A stretch of 64,000 nt of DNA, taken from assembly GCF_038502225.1 (NCBI RefSeq), contig NC_091374.1, positions 8,340,651-8,404,650 on the forward strand. Reading direction: 5' to 3'. The stretch is from Cherax quadricarinatus. Its lineage: Eukaryota; Arthropoda; Malacostraca; Decapoda; Parastacidae. The notes below the pieces were generated by a model. The model had not been told where the DNA came from. It saw only the letters and a program-made list of their open reading frames with translations, and searched no databases. A program made the position numbers and the translations under genes. Of the stretch, positions 8,624-20,200 are shown one piece after another; position 1 is the first letter of the stretch, and each line of letters opens with the position of its first letter.

Positions 8624-9854
8624 CAGTGGAACCCCAGATTTCGCACACACTGGATATCAGACTTTTTGGATTTCAGACACTTTTTTGTGCGAAATTTTGC
8701 TTCTAATTTCGGACCTTGCCCCGGGAATCACACGTATCAGACGTGTCCACCCGCCAGGATGCTGCTTCAATCTGGTTCTGTCACTGGTTGAGTGAGCATT
8801 CATCCGAAACATTTCGCAATTTTTGTGCTTGTTTATTGATTGTGACTGCAAAATAAGCCACCATGGGCCCAAAGAAAGTTCCTAGTGGCCAGCCCTTTGG
8901 TAAAGGGCTGAGAGAGAGGGGGGAATGTGCTTTCTTCAGTGATTCAGTGATTCTATGATATCTACAATACTAAAGCAGAAGGAGTCGATAAAGGCTATAG
9001 CACCAGCCAGCGATAAAGTGTAGCAAGCAAGTTAAGCGATTAGGCGATAGAAAAAGGATGACACAAAACTAAATCTTCCAATTTTGTTGGAGGTACAGTA
9101 TACAGGGCCACTGACAACATATGACACCCTGCTTATTTTCCCCCACCCTAAACCTCTGCCAGGATCTCAATAACCACTTTATTTCTTTACATTCTTCACA
9201 ATAACCACTTTATTTCCTTACATTCTCTATCATTTTTTATACAATATTTCTTATTTATAAATTACGTACATTGTTTCTGTGTGACTAGTGGTATTTCAGT
9301 GTGACTAGTAGTGTGTTTAGTGGTGGTGTCTGCACACCATTATACGGCTCATGCTGTCAGTGGCCCTGATAAACCCAACACCACCACTACCACTAGTCAC
9401 ATACATAATGATATATTTTATTCATTTTAGAGTATATATCATGTTTTTTATGTTATTAATATTGTTTATTATGTCATATTAGACGAATTGTGATTGATAA
9501 ATAAGCCGTAGAGTTGATATTAGCATAATATTTAAGTATTCTGTCCTGTCTCCAAACAATAAACTCTCCTCCCTCCATATGCCAACAAGAGTCTTCAGTA
9601 AAGGTAAAAGTGATGTTAAATGTTCATTTATCCATTTCATCAGTGCTTCATATTTATTTCCCATTGTTTTCTGTATGTAAAACTATAGTTATTCTTTAAA
9701 AAAAATGTATTTTTTGTTAATATTTTTGGGTGTCGGAAACGGATTAACTGTATTTACATTATTTCTTGTGGGAAATATTACTTCGGTTTTCACACTTTTC
9801 GGATTTAGAACGACCTTCTGGAAAGGATTGAGTACAAAATCCGGGGTTCCACTG
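8624..9854 (+). mobile_element. non-autonomous Tigger-type element, 1231 bp
   Basis: Terminal repeats CAGTGGAACCCC and GGGGTTCCACTG are flanked by TA. Near the left end a CCACCATGGGCCCAAAG start context and about 20 codons of transposase N-terminus remain (8863-8930). The rest has no coding potential. The middle contains AT-rich sequence and two short CACTTTATTTC-like repeats. Confidence 0.85.
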
Positions 9855-10049
9855 TATATACAAATTATTTATAGGTCCCAGCAATGTTTTTAGAAGTGCT
9901 GGAATATGAAACTCCTAAGCACAGCATCAGACAAGAGTGTCACTGCACTGTTGATGGTGAAGTCACTCAATATTGCTGACTGTGTATGGCTCCCAGTGAA
10001 CCTTGACATATGTTTTTTTTATTTGTTGTCACTGTTACACATTAACATG

Positions 10050-10232
10050 TCCATCTGTCTGTCTGTCTCTATCTGTCTCTGTTTATTTCTGTCTCTCTGT
10101 CTGCCCCCCCTCTCTCTCTCTTTGCCTGCTTCTCTCTCTCTCTCTCTCTCTTTCTCTCTGCCTGCTTCTCTCTCTCTCTTTCTCTCTGTCTGCCTGTCTC
10201 TCTCTGCTTGTCCCTCTCTCTCTGTCTCAGAG
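10050..10232. repeat. (CT)n/(CTGT)n-rich simple sequence
   Basis: CTGT, CTCT and TGCCTGCTTCTC units give open but meaningless frames on both strands. Confidence 0.95.
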
Positions 10233-10359
10233 AGAGCCACTTATGAACCAACAGATATAACACATGTTGCAAAATCATCACACCTGAACAAGTGGAAATG
10301 CCTATTACTTGCCAGTCATGCTTATACCTCGTATCTACAAGCAGAGTATAGAACTTTGT

Positions 10360-10436
10360 TTGGCTTTTTTGGGTTATCCTAGGTAAATTACACTATGATA
10401 ACTTATGTGTACCTGTGCCTAAATAAACTTACTTAG
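10360..10436 (+). repeat. SINE/LINE tail: GGTTATCCTAGG to AATAAACTTACTTA
   Basis: The same 3' block occurs at 5467-5603 (inverted) and 32041-32165. Confidence 0.6.
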
Positions 10437-10499
10437 TCCTTGATTCTGGTTCATGAGTGGCTCTCTCTCTCTGGGAGAGAGAGAGGCAGAGATAGAGAC

Positions 10500-10690
10500 A
10501 GAGCTAGCTAGCCAGCCAGCCAAGATCAGCCAGCCAGCCAAAGCCAACCAGCCAGCCAAAGCCAGCTAGTCATCCAAAGCCAGCCAGCCAGCCAAAGGCA
10601 GCCAACCAGCAAAATCCAGCCAGCCAGCCAAAGCCAGCCAGTCAGCCAGCCAGCCAGCCAGCCAAAGCCAGCCAGTCAGCAAGCCGAACA
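10500..10690. repeat. (CCAG)n-type minisatellite
   Basis: Tandem AGCCAGCCAGCCAAAGCC units, degenerate. No gene is seen from 9857 to 10925 apart from these simple repeats. Confidence 0.95.
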
Positions 10691-10939
10691 TGCATTACAC
10701 ATATTGCAGAATCATCTCCCTCTCTCTCTCTACTTAGGTCATAGGTGATAGGATATTCTGGCAGCATGACACTACCAGTTGCATTAAAACTTAAAGGATG
10801 TGGCACAAATGTTGCACATGGGTTATTATCTAGGTTTTTGATATTTCCTCGACCACTTGTTGCCACATCCATCTCAAAGCCACTGAATTTGGGGTTAACA
10901 TCATTTTCCTCCTAAGAGGAAAGTGTTAACATGACATGA

Positions 10940-13480
10940 TATTAGTGAATCCCTGGGGCTTGCCATGATGTTTGCTCTTTTCGACTCCACGATGAAACAT
11001 CAATAAGTAACTTCACTGCAGAGCTAAGCTCAATTGACTGGCATACAGAATTCTCCAGTGCTGTTGGTATCAATGAATGGGTAGACATATTTTTAAACAA
11101 AATACGTAGACTATATAACAAATATTGTTCCATAAAAACTAAACAGATCACTAATAAAAGTCTAAGTTGCCCATGGCTTACTAACAGCATCCTAAGATCC
11201 ATCAATATGAAACATCAATATGAAAAACAAATATAGAAGGGGTTTAATAACTAAGGAAGTCATCAAGCACTATATGTCAGTCTTCACCAAATTAATCAGA
11301 AAGTCTAAGTAACTATACTATTCTAATAGATTGACTGAAATGAGAGGAAATATTAAAAAGACCTGGAAGACATTCTCTCAGATCCTGGGCACCACAAACT
11401 GAACAGAACTAGTAATATTGTACTAACTAAACCAAATGAACCGAAACTCCAGCCTACTGATACAGCTAACAAGATAAATGATTTCTTCTCAAACATAGTA
11501 CCAAATCTTGCCAGTAAAATTCCAGTTACCAATGCCCGAGCTAATGATTAACTATATGGAAACTTCCCAACATTCTTCTATCTTGCACCAAGAGCCCACT
11601 GAGGTTACCATGATTATTAACTCTAAAAAACAAATCAGGAAATGTAACCCAAGTACCATCATTACTGTACAAACGAATGGTTCAAATCCTTTCACCTACC
11701 ATTGCATTACTCTTTAACAAATCACTAGAAACCAACACTTTCGCAGCATCACTCAAAATAGCAAGGATAACACCAATACACAAAGGTGGTGATGCAACAG
11801 ATGTAAACAATTATAGCCAATATCAAACTTGCCTTTACTTTATAAAATCTTCGAGAGGCTCATACACAAAAGGTTATACTCCTTCATAACATCACAAAGC
11901 ATCCTCAACCCCTGCCAGTTTGACTTCAGGAGAAACAAAAGGGCAAATGACACATTAATAAAAATGCTAGACCTTCTTTGCACAGCATTTGAAAAAATGA
12001 ATATCTGCTTGGACTCTTTATCGATCTTAAGAAAGCTTTTGATACAATAGACCACAGCATCCTACTCCTCAAGCTTGATCATTATGGTTCAAGAGGCCAT
12101 GCACTTGCATATATCAAATCATACCTTACTAATAGAAAGCAATATGTCTCTATCGATGCCACACCCTCCTCAACATGACCCCAGGATACTTGTGTACTAC
12201 AGGGAAGCATTCTTGGTCACCTTTTCCTTTTATACATCAACAACCTTCCAAGCATATCTCAACAAGTTGTGCCTAGTCTTTGCTGACAACATGACTGTCA
12301 TCTCTCACACTAATCTAGCCTCACTCAATACTATTGCTAATGAAGAGCTCGCAAAAATAGCAACCTGGATGACTGTCAATAAACTTACACTGAGTATAGA
12401 CAAAACCTTTCACATTATGATTGGGAGTAGAGCAAGTGAAGTCCAACTAAACATTATGCTTAACAACATTCTTATTGCTAAACATAACGAGGGAAAATTC
12501 CTAGGTCTACAACTTGACAGCAACCTGAATTTCAACACCCATATCCAACACACAAAAAAAGTATCTTAAACAGTTGGAATCCTTTCAAAGATACGTTACT
12601 ATGTACCACAAACAGCACTACTTAGCCTATACTATTCACTCATCTACCCTTATCTCACCTATGCAATTTGTGCCTCAGGCTCCACAATGACAAATCATCT
12701 AAAGTCAATAATAACCCAACAAAAACCTGCAGTGCAAATGATCACACATTCCACAGCTAGACAACCCCCCCCCCACTTCACAAAGACCTAAATCTACTCA
12801 CCATACAAAACATCCACTCATACTACTGTGCAAACTACATTTACAAAACAATAAATTCTAATATAAATTCTAATCTGAAGCACTTTCTTGACAGTTGCAA
12901 TAAGACCCATGGACACAATACCGGACACAAAACTCTCCATGACATTCCTTGTGTCAAACTATACCTTTTCAAAAACTCATTGAACATAAAAGGACCCAAA
13001 ATGTGGAACTCACTGCCAGAAATCTCCAGAACCACTGGCTCAGCTAGCATTTTTAAAACTGCAGTTAAAAAACACCATATCTCCTTAACCTATCCTAGCC
13101 CATCATAAATAAATATGTAAAAACCATACATGCATTTGCTCAATATCATTAACCTAGGTAAAACAATACCTGTAATCCTCTCAAATGTAATGTTAATCAT
13201 TTCATTGTGTCCAGCTCAGGTTAATAATCAAAACTGTAATTCTTCTCTACCACACTTACCAAAGCCATACAGCATGAACTAACAGAATATTCAATTTTCT
13301 TGTAATCATTGTAACTCACCCAATGACCATATGTACAGTTATTACATTGATATCGCCTTAATAATCTTAAGTTAGTCTTAAGTTTGTCTAAAATGCCCTG
13401 CATATAAAGGGGATTTTGGCATGTACACTGAATTATTATACTCCTTTGTGCAAACATGTATCATGCTAAAATAAAAATTA
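10940..13480 (+). pseudogene. decayed non-LTR retrotransposon with RT
   Basis: Frames broken by many lesions encode RT pieces in the right order: I-A-R-I-T-P-I-H-K-G-G (about 11760), an F-E-R-L-I-H-K-R-L block (11845), a D-L-K-K-A-F-D-like region near 12030, V-F-A-D-N-M (12280) and L-G-L-Q-L-D-S-N-L-N (12505). A C-terminal K-M-W-N-S-L-P-E block follows at about 13000. The catalytic FADD is FADN here, so the second Asp is lost. The 3' UTR runs to an (ATT)n tail at 13484-13514. It belongs to the Jockey/RTE-like assortment; the clade is uncertain. Confidence 0.75.
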
Positions 13481-13483
13481 TCA

Positions 13484-13514
13484 TTACATGAATTATTATT
13501 ATTATTATTATTAG
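13484..13514. repeat. (ATT)n tail of the decayed LINE
   Basis: Pure ATT repeats directly follow the LINE 3' UTR. Confidence 0.9.
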
Positions 13515-13830
13515 CTGGCGCTCAACTGAACTGGTGTTCCAACATGGTGCTAAGTGGTCCCAATTTTTTTAATACTGTGTACATTGAGTGTTAAGACCCA
13601 TTTTATATTGCCTAGGCCTATCAGGCCTCTACTGCCAAATCTGAAGGCAGGAAAAATAAAACGTCGATCTACATTTGGAGCGCTAGCACTAAGAATGTAG
13701 ATCAACGTTTGGACAGTTAAAGGGTTAAAAATATTTTATAACATGTAAATCACACATTGTATACTATACAAAGAAATACAATTTGTATTTGTATTTTTAT
13801 TTTAAGTAGAGCAATAGGGTTGAATGAGTA

Positions 13831-14062
13831 CATTAGGGCCCCCTTTACGGCATCTTGCCTTACGACATTTTGCCAATACGGACATTTCAAATTATGACCA
13901 AAACTTGCTCTACGGCTACCCCCACCTTTCTAATATGGTCACCGCACCCCACCCAGTTTCTTTACATTTTCTGTAAGCACTATTAGCACCACATCTCTCC
14001 ATTATGTCTGGAAATTTTCCAAAATTTCAAGTATGTATTAAAGTTATTTCATGCTTTATATA
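13831..14062 (-). mobile_element. element X remnant (right terminal part)
   Basis: It starts CATTAGGGCCCC after TA, close to the X terminus CAGTAGGGCCCC. The following TTTCAAATTATGACCAAAAC and CCATTATGTCTGG-like blocks match the right ends of X at 34700-34968 and 38709-39120. Confidence 0.75.
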
Positions 14063-14064
14063 TA

Positions 14065-15340
14065 CAGGTCTCCCTCAACATTCGCGTTTTCAACTTTCGC
14101 GGGCTTCACACATTCATGAATTCCCAACCTCCAAATCCCCAGCAGCCAAATCCCCAGCCGCCAAATCATATTTAACCCTTTGACTGTCGCGGCCGTATAT
14201 ATACGTCTTACGAGGTACAGTGTTTGATGAATATATACTCATAAATTCTAGCGGCTTCAAATCAAGCAGGAGAAAGCTGGTAGGCCCACATGTGAGAGAA
14301 TGGGTCTGTGTGGTCAGTGTGCACCATATAAAAAAAAATCCTGGAGTACGCAGTGCATGAGAAAAAAAAAAACTCCGACCATTTTTTTTAATTAAAATGC
14401 CAACTTTGTGGTCTATTTTCGTATAGTATATATGGTTGTATTCTCGTTTTCTTGGTCTCATTTGATAGAATGGAAAACATATTATAGAAATAGAGGTGAT
14501 TTCGATTGATTTTACTATAAAAAGAACCTAGAAATAGAGCTCAAAGTAGGGGAAATGTTTGATTTTTGAAAATGTTCAAAAGTAAACAAATGATGCCATT
14601 GTCCAATATATGTCCAACTAGCAATTCTAATATGCAGTCATGAATGGGTTGATGTTATTTATACAATTATTACAGTATTGCAGTAGTCTGCATAATAGTA
14701 AGTCTTCTATGTTTTGTTTGAATAAAAATTCAAAATAGAAAGCAAGAGTAATATCAGAGGGGCCTGGAGACATGACTGATGAGCAAAGAAAATGTTATTT
14801 TAGAGCCAGGAATGTCTGCATTGTTCATTCTGGACCTTATTTTGAAATTGTCATATTTTTTAGTTTTCGTGAAATTGGCCAAATTGCAAATTTCTGACCA
14901 CATTATTAGGTAGTTGAAATCAGTAAATGGGCAGTTTCTTGTACTCAATCGATAGAAAAAATGGAGTTCTAAAGAAATAGCTATGAGTTTGGGCGACTGG
15001 AACAATGGAATTAGCGGAAAATAGGGCTCAAAGTGGGCGAAATCGCCGATTTGTAAACAGCGCCGAGGTCGCTAACTTCGCGAGAGCATAATTCCGTCAG
15101 TTTTCCATCAAATTTCGTTTTTTTTGGTGTCATTACAATCGGGAAAAGATTCTCTATCATTTCATAAGAAAATTTTTTTTTTTTTTTTTAATTTTGCGAC
15201 ACCAGGAGACACCTCAGGATTGGGGGTTGCGACAGTCAAAGGGCTAAGATTCCCGCCACCTGCAAGACCCTACTACCCTCCCTCCGACCCCTGCAACTGG
15301 CAGCCAGCCCTCTCACCACTGTGTGGTGAGTGTTTTGTTT
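14065..15340 (+). mobile_element. mariner/Tigger-like remnant split by a TTAA element
   Basis: It starts CAGGTCTCCCTCAACATT after TA; I recall this as a Tigger-type end. The TTAA-flanked insertion 14176-15243 interrupts it, and GATTCCCGCCACCTGCAAG resumes after it. No transposase ORF and no right end are identified. Confidence 0.45.
14176..15243 (+). mobile_element. piggyBac-like MITE, 1068 bp
   Basis: The ends CCCTTTGACTGTCGC and its exact inverse are flanked by TTAA (14172-14175) and CTAA (a mutated TTAA, 15244-15247). CCC tips next to TTAA are the hallmark of piggyBac-type elements. There is no transposase ORF. Related elements lie at 18398-19453 and, inverted, at 44530-45493. Confidence 0.85.
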
Positions 15341-15404
15341 GTTCATTATTTGCTAATAAACTACAGTATAAATAATGTAAACCCATTCATGACTGCATAT
15401 TGGA

Positions 15405-16320
15405 ATGGCTATTCAGACAGGTATTGGATGGTGCCATCATGTGTTTACTCTTGAACACAGCAAAGAATCAAACACCCAAAACATTCTTAATCATGTACTA
15501 GCCTCGTGTAAGGATCTGGGGTTAATAATCTCAGGGAATAAAACAAAGATACTCAACAGGCATCCTCCTCGACAGAGAGGCACAGTTCGTCAGATCCAGT
15601 TGCATGATGGGTCTCTTCTAGAATATGTAAGCAGATACAGGTATCTAGGCTTTGAGGTTCCACTACTTGGACCTGTTGTAACGAGACTTTGTTGCCAATA
15701 AAAAGAAAGGCTGAGCGCACTTAAGAGTTGTGGCAGGGTTTCACCTCAGATATGGTGCTAATGTTAAAATTGAGAAAATGATGTATCTTGTTTATATTAG
15801 ATCATTGGTTGATTATGCGGCGCCACTACTTGCACTCATGTCTGACTGGAAGCTTGGAGGGCTGGAAAAATTGCAAAACGAAGCAATGAGGATCATCCTA
15901 GGATGCCCTCGTACTGCCAAATTTTTAAATATGTGGAAAGAACTTAATATTCCAAGCATTAGAGATCGTGTTACTGAAAGAAATATCCTTATTGGGGTCA
16001 ATATGCTTATGTTAGCCCATTCAAACCCCTGCACAGAAGCCCTCCAAACTTTCCTCAGCACTGGTGAGCATCCTTCCAGATGGATCGAAAAAACTGGAAC
16101 CGACCTCCGCATGAACCAGCTACATGATCTATGTCAAGTTAGACATCAGAGACACTTCCCTGCTCCACGGGATATTACCCCATTCCAAACTGCCATTCCT
16201 CCATTTCCTCCCAAAACTCTTCTTAAATCACAACCAAAGCTTCGTCTTGAAGCCAAACATGATGCCTTAAGCTGTATTGATAACTTAGTCAGAACACTCT
16301 TTCACAATTATATACATTGA
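15405..16320 (+). pseudogene. RT C-terminal region of the RNase H LINE
   Basis: Two open segments (15405-15701 and 15730-16320) encode the thumb and connection region: K-T-K-I-L-N and Y-R-Y-L-G-F-E, then Y-I-R-S-L-V-D-Y-A-A and L-Q-N-E-A-M-R-I-I-L-G. The catalytic FADD lies upstream and is absent. A frameshift near 15700 and another near 16310 separate it from the RNase H domain. Confidence 0.75.
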
Positions 16321-16804
16321 TGGTTCTGTTCACCAGTCCACTGGTGCAGCTGGTAGTGCTGCTGTTGTCATACAGAGTGATAACTCTCATAAAGAAATTG
16401 GAGCACGCATCAATAACTGGGCCTCTACCCTTCAAACAGAACTGTTTGCCATACTCCTTGCACTCAAATACATCCATGTATCTAAGGTTGACACTTTAAT
16501 TGTAACTGATTCTCTGTCATCCATAAATGCTCTCAACTCATTAAGTATAAATTGTGGCATGCTTGTGTCAGAAGCCAGACACAGGTTTACCTGGAGAGAG
16601 TATGGTAAGATTGTGGACAGTGGAGTCACAGTGCACATGCTGTGGATTCCATCTCACATTGGTCTTCAGATGCATGATAGAACTGATAAATTGGCTAAGC
16701 TGTATGCTTTCAAAGAGGGGGTAGATTACAATCTTGGGTTGTCAGTTAGCAGTCTGAGAACAATAATACGAAAAGAACTTCAATTGAACTTTATTGACTT
16801 ATGA
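16301..16804 (+). pseudogene. RNase H domain of a LINE polyprotein
   Basis: The frame is open for about 168 codons. All four acidic positions of RNase H can be seen: Y-I-D-G-S, T-E-L-F-A-I, V-T-D-S-L-S and the final D in R-T-D-K-L-A, after W-I-P-S-H-I-G. The domain would remove the RNA strand after first-strand synthesis. It is one frameshift away from the upstream RT part, so this copy is broken. Confidence 0.8.
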
Positions 16805-17261
16805 CTTAGGGAGACTGACACAAGTCAGTCCATCTATCATCATTCCATCAGGCAGGAGGAGCCACATGTCTATGGTGTATCCAACAAGATAAGCAGACTC
16901 TTGGATGTCACTACCGCCTGGCTCTGGCTGGGTTACAAGTACATATCTATGGCAGGTTAAATCACCACCACCAGATGTAGACCAAACGAAATGTAAACTT
17001 TGCCAGATGCCCATAATGCCCATGCTGCACTTTAAAAATTGTATTCCTTGTACTTCTCTGTATCATGTTCAGATTAATAAATAAATAAATAAATAATAAT
17101 AAACCTTGCGTCATTATGTACTGGAGTGTGATCAAATTAATGAATTTATAGACAACTCACTCAGAAATGTTCAAGAAATGGCAAAGTATTTTATCCACAG
17201 TGGTATATTACAGACCATTCTGGAGAAATACCCTGACTTTGCTAGCTGCAAATAATGCATT

Positions 17262-17311
17262 ACCGTGCGTGTGTGCGTGCGCGTGTGTGCGTGTGTGCGT
17301 GCGCGTGTGCG

Positions 17312-17382
<71 letters not shown>
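17262..17382. repeat. (GT)n/(GTGC)n microsatellite
   Basis: Impure GTGCGT followed by pure GT up to the 3' end of a LINE-A copy. Confidence 0.97.
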
Positions 17383-17385
<3 letters not shown>

Positions 17386-17706
17386 CACCTAGTTGAGGTT
17401 GCAGGGGTCGAGTCCAAGCTCCTGGCCCCGCCTCTTCACTGGTCGCTACTAGGTCACTCTCCCTGAACCATGAGCTTTATCGTACCTTTGCTTAAAGCTA
17501 TGTATGGATCCTGCCTCCACTACATCGCTTCCCAAACTATTCCACTTCCTGACTACTCTGTGGCTGAAGAAATACTTCCTAACATCCCTTTGATTCATCT
17601 GTGTCTTCAGCTTCCAACTGTGTCCCCGTGTTGTTGTGTCCAGTCTCTGGAACATCCTGTCTTTGTCCACCTTGTCAATTCCTCTCAGTATTTTGTAAGT
17701 CGCAAT
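17383..17706 (-). pseudogene. 5'-truncated LINE-A copy
   Basis: The 3' UTR and last ~90 codons of ORF2 (minus) are present, including K-Y-F-F-S-H-R-V-V and K-W-N-S-L. The 3' end touches (GT)n; the truncated 5' end joins an element X terminus (17707-17763, ending GGGGCCCTACTG). Confidence 0.85.
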
Positions 17707-17763
17707 GTCCACTTTCCTGCGGTAGCCTGACACCTAACCTGCCACATAAGTGGGGCCCTACTG
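17707..17763 (-). mobile_element. element X terminal fragment
   Basis: Its inverse reads CAGTAGGGCCCCACTTAT then GGCAGGTTAGG, matching the left end of X at 31161. From 17764 to 18263 I see no gene or clear repeat. Confidence 0.6.
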
Positions 17764-18274
17764 TATGTAGTTATAGCATGATGGTAGTACAGAGCTGGGA
17801 TAGTGGAAATGTGGCCAGGGCAGTCACTCTGCTGCCTCCACATCCCTCCCACTCCCTCTCTCTCTCACTCTCATTGTTTGAAAGTTATATACATATACAG
17901 CCGACAAACAGCCTGTCTGCTGTATGTGCTTTATCAAGACTGCAATTCACTAGGAATATAATATTAAGGATATTTCAGTTCTTAAAATAAGGATGTAAAG
18001 AAACTTTCTTTCTATTGAGAGTGGAGGGATGGATTACCAGAGCACTGAGTATCTGATTTTGTTAATGTATTAGGTTAAACAACTATTTAACGTTAAGACA
18101 GCAATTAATCTAGACTATAACATAAAAAATACTAATATACGTATATCAAAAGGAAATTTTGAATAAGTTCATACACACAGATATATACCAATCTGTGTAA
18201 ATGAGTCATCCTAACTCTGGCAACACAATTTCAGGATGGACACTTTTTTTCTTCAGGTTTCTGTTTTTTATTCT

Positions 18275-18394
18275 TTTTTTTAATTGTACTGGCTGTCTCC
18301 CACTGAGGCAGGGTGAACTTAAAAGAACAACAAATATTTTTCTTTTTACATTTAGTAATTTATACAGGAGAATGGATTACTAGTCCCTTGCTCT
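18275..18394 (-). mobile_element. RTE-derived non-autonomous element, first part
   Basis: It contains the inverted 3' end block (CTCCCACTGAGGCAGGGTG) followed by TTTAGTAATTTATACAGGAG, as at 7087-7476. The TTAA element 18398-19453 splits it; it resumes at 19454-19510 (CATGCTTGGCTTACAGAGG). Confidence 0.65.
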
Positions 18395-18397
18395 TAA

Positions 18398-19453
18398 CCC
18401 TTTCTGGGTCGATCCCATAAAATTACGGCTTTGATGTCAGGGTTAGTCCCTTAATATACTACACCAAATTTCTAGCGGCTTCCAATGTTGCGGGAGAAAG
18501 CTAGCAGGCTTACATATAAGAGAATGGGTGTGTGTGGTCAGTGTGAGCAATATAAAAAAAATCCTGCAGCAAGCAGAAAAAAAAGCTGTGACTATGTTAT
18601 TGGTGTAAAACAGCAACTTTGCCGTGTATTTTCGTATGATTTTTATGGTTACGTTCTCGGTTTCTTGGTCTCATTTGATAGACTGGAAGATATATTACAG
18701 AAATAGAGGTGATTCTGAATGGTTTACAGAATAAAAGTAGCTTGAAATTGAGCTCAAAGTAGCAGAAATGTTCGATTTTGGCTGATGTTCAAGAGTAAAC
18801 ACATCATGTGTCCAATACACGTCAACTGGTGGGTCTAATATGCACTCATGAATGCACTGACATTATTTATACAATTATTACCATTATGCAATAGTCTAAA
18901 TAACAGTAAATCTTCTATTTTTTGTGTTAATAAAAATTCTAAATAAAAAGCAAGCACAATATAAGAGGGCCTGGAGAGTGACTAATGAATAGAGAAAATG
19001 CTATTTTAGTGCCAGGAATGCCTACATTATTTATTCTGGACTGTATTTTGAAACTGGCCTCTCTTGAATTTTGTGTGAAATTAGCCAACTTAGTAATTTC
19101 TGATCACTTTACTGGGTAGCTGAAATAAGTAAATGGGCAGTTTCTTATATTCAATCGATAGAATAAAATGAGTTCTAGCTAAACAGCTATGAGTTTGGTC
19201 AACTGGAATAATTGAATGGAATTGGCCCAAAATAGGGCTCAAAGTGGGTGAAACTGCCGATGCATAAATATTGTTGAGACTGCTAACTTTGCGAGAGTGT
19301 AATTCCGTAAATTTTCCATCAAATTTCATGCTTTTGGTTTCATTACCTTTGGAAAAAGATTTTCCATCATTTCATAAGAAATTTTTTTTTTTTTTTTTAA
19401 ATTCTTCAACCCTGGGAGCAAGTTTGCGAGCAGGGGTCTCAACTCTCAAAGGG
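18398..19453 (+). mobile_element. piggyBac-like MITE, 1056 bp, diverged
   Basis: It starts CCCTTTCTGGGTCG after TTAA (18394-18397) and ends TCTCAAAGGG before TTTA. The interior follows the 14176-15243 element throughout (GCGGCTTC, GAGAATGGGT, TTCCATCATTTCATAAGAAA blocks) but with much divergence. Confidence 0.8.
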
Positions 19454-19894
19454 TTTATACATGCTTGGCTTACAGAGGAAGGATTCTTTTTCATTTCCCT
19501 ATGGATTTTTTTCTATTCATCACTGTCTCATATCTTTTATATGAAAACTGGATATCCAAACCAGGAATGAACTTGTAATATGCAGTTCCGAGCCACTTCC
19601 TTTTACAATTTACGTAAGAAGTGTGTTTTTATTAATAATACTAATAAATAATTAAATAAGATGTGTATGTAACTAAATGTGACATTTTTTAGGGAAATAT
19701 TTCACTTGGCAGGGCTTCAGACTTTAAACATAAAACACCGTTCGTCATTGTAGGAGCTGCCAGCAATCACCAGTTCTTCAACACGCAAGTTATACTTTTG
19801 TATCAATCAAATCACATATTACTCGGTTAGATAATTTCCAGTAGATCCTTCATGTGTTAGCCCAAATCACCGACCAGTATGTTTTAAATAAGTG

Positions 19895-19980
19895 ACCCTG
19901 ATCAGCTCCGACTGGTTCCAAACCCTTGACTGGTCCGATCCCTTGACTGATCCAAACCCTTGACCGGTTTCAAACAGATT
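19895..19980. repeat. short tandem repeat, CCCTTGACTGGTCC-like
   Basis: Three to four degenerate units of about 18-20 bp. The rest of 19511-20150 shows nothing else I can name. Confidence 0.7.
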
Positions 19981-20200
19981 TGTTGGACAATAAAGCATAC
20001 TGTAAACAGACAGAGTTTTAAGCGCCCTTATCAAACACAAACAATATAAAACAAACGTACTCCGGTAAGCTGTATTAATATACAAGTACAGTTAGAAATA
20101 GAAATACAAATAGCAAGAGCTTCACTTTAAGGAGGTTATTAGTAGAATATTCAAGAGGTTACTAGTAGAATTACAGAAAATCAACCATTCAAATCACATT

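Larger units (their letters stand above)
15395..17260 (+). mobile_element. RNase H-bearing LINE, 3' half
   Basis: The C-terminal part of an RT, then an RNase H domain, then a short C-terminal extension, all plus strand. An (AATA)n tract (17075-17103) splits the last part; the following sequence continues the protein (H-Y-V-L-E-C and an I-L-E-K-Y-P-D-F-A end). RNase H is typical of the I/R1/Tad/LOA groups, so an I-like clade is likely. The 5' half is missing. Confidence 0.75.

Noticed and set aside
10003..10382. Overlapping ORFs of up to 158 codons on both strands
   Set aside because: They lie in CT/CTGT simple sequence; the products are only Leu/Ser or Arg/Glu repeats.
13610..13724. Further short TTAA MITE
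   Set aside because: Only the right end (ACAGTTAAAGGG before TTAA) is clear; no matching left end was found.
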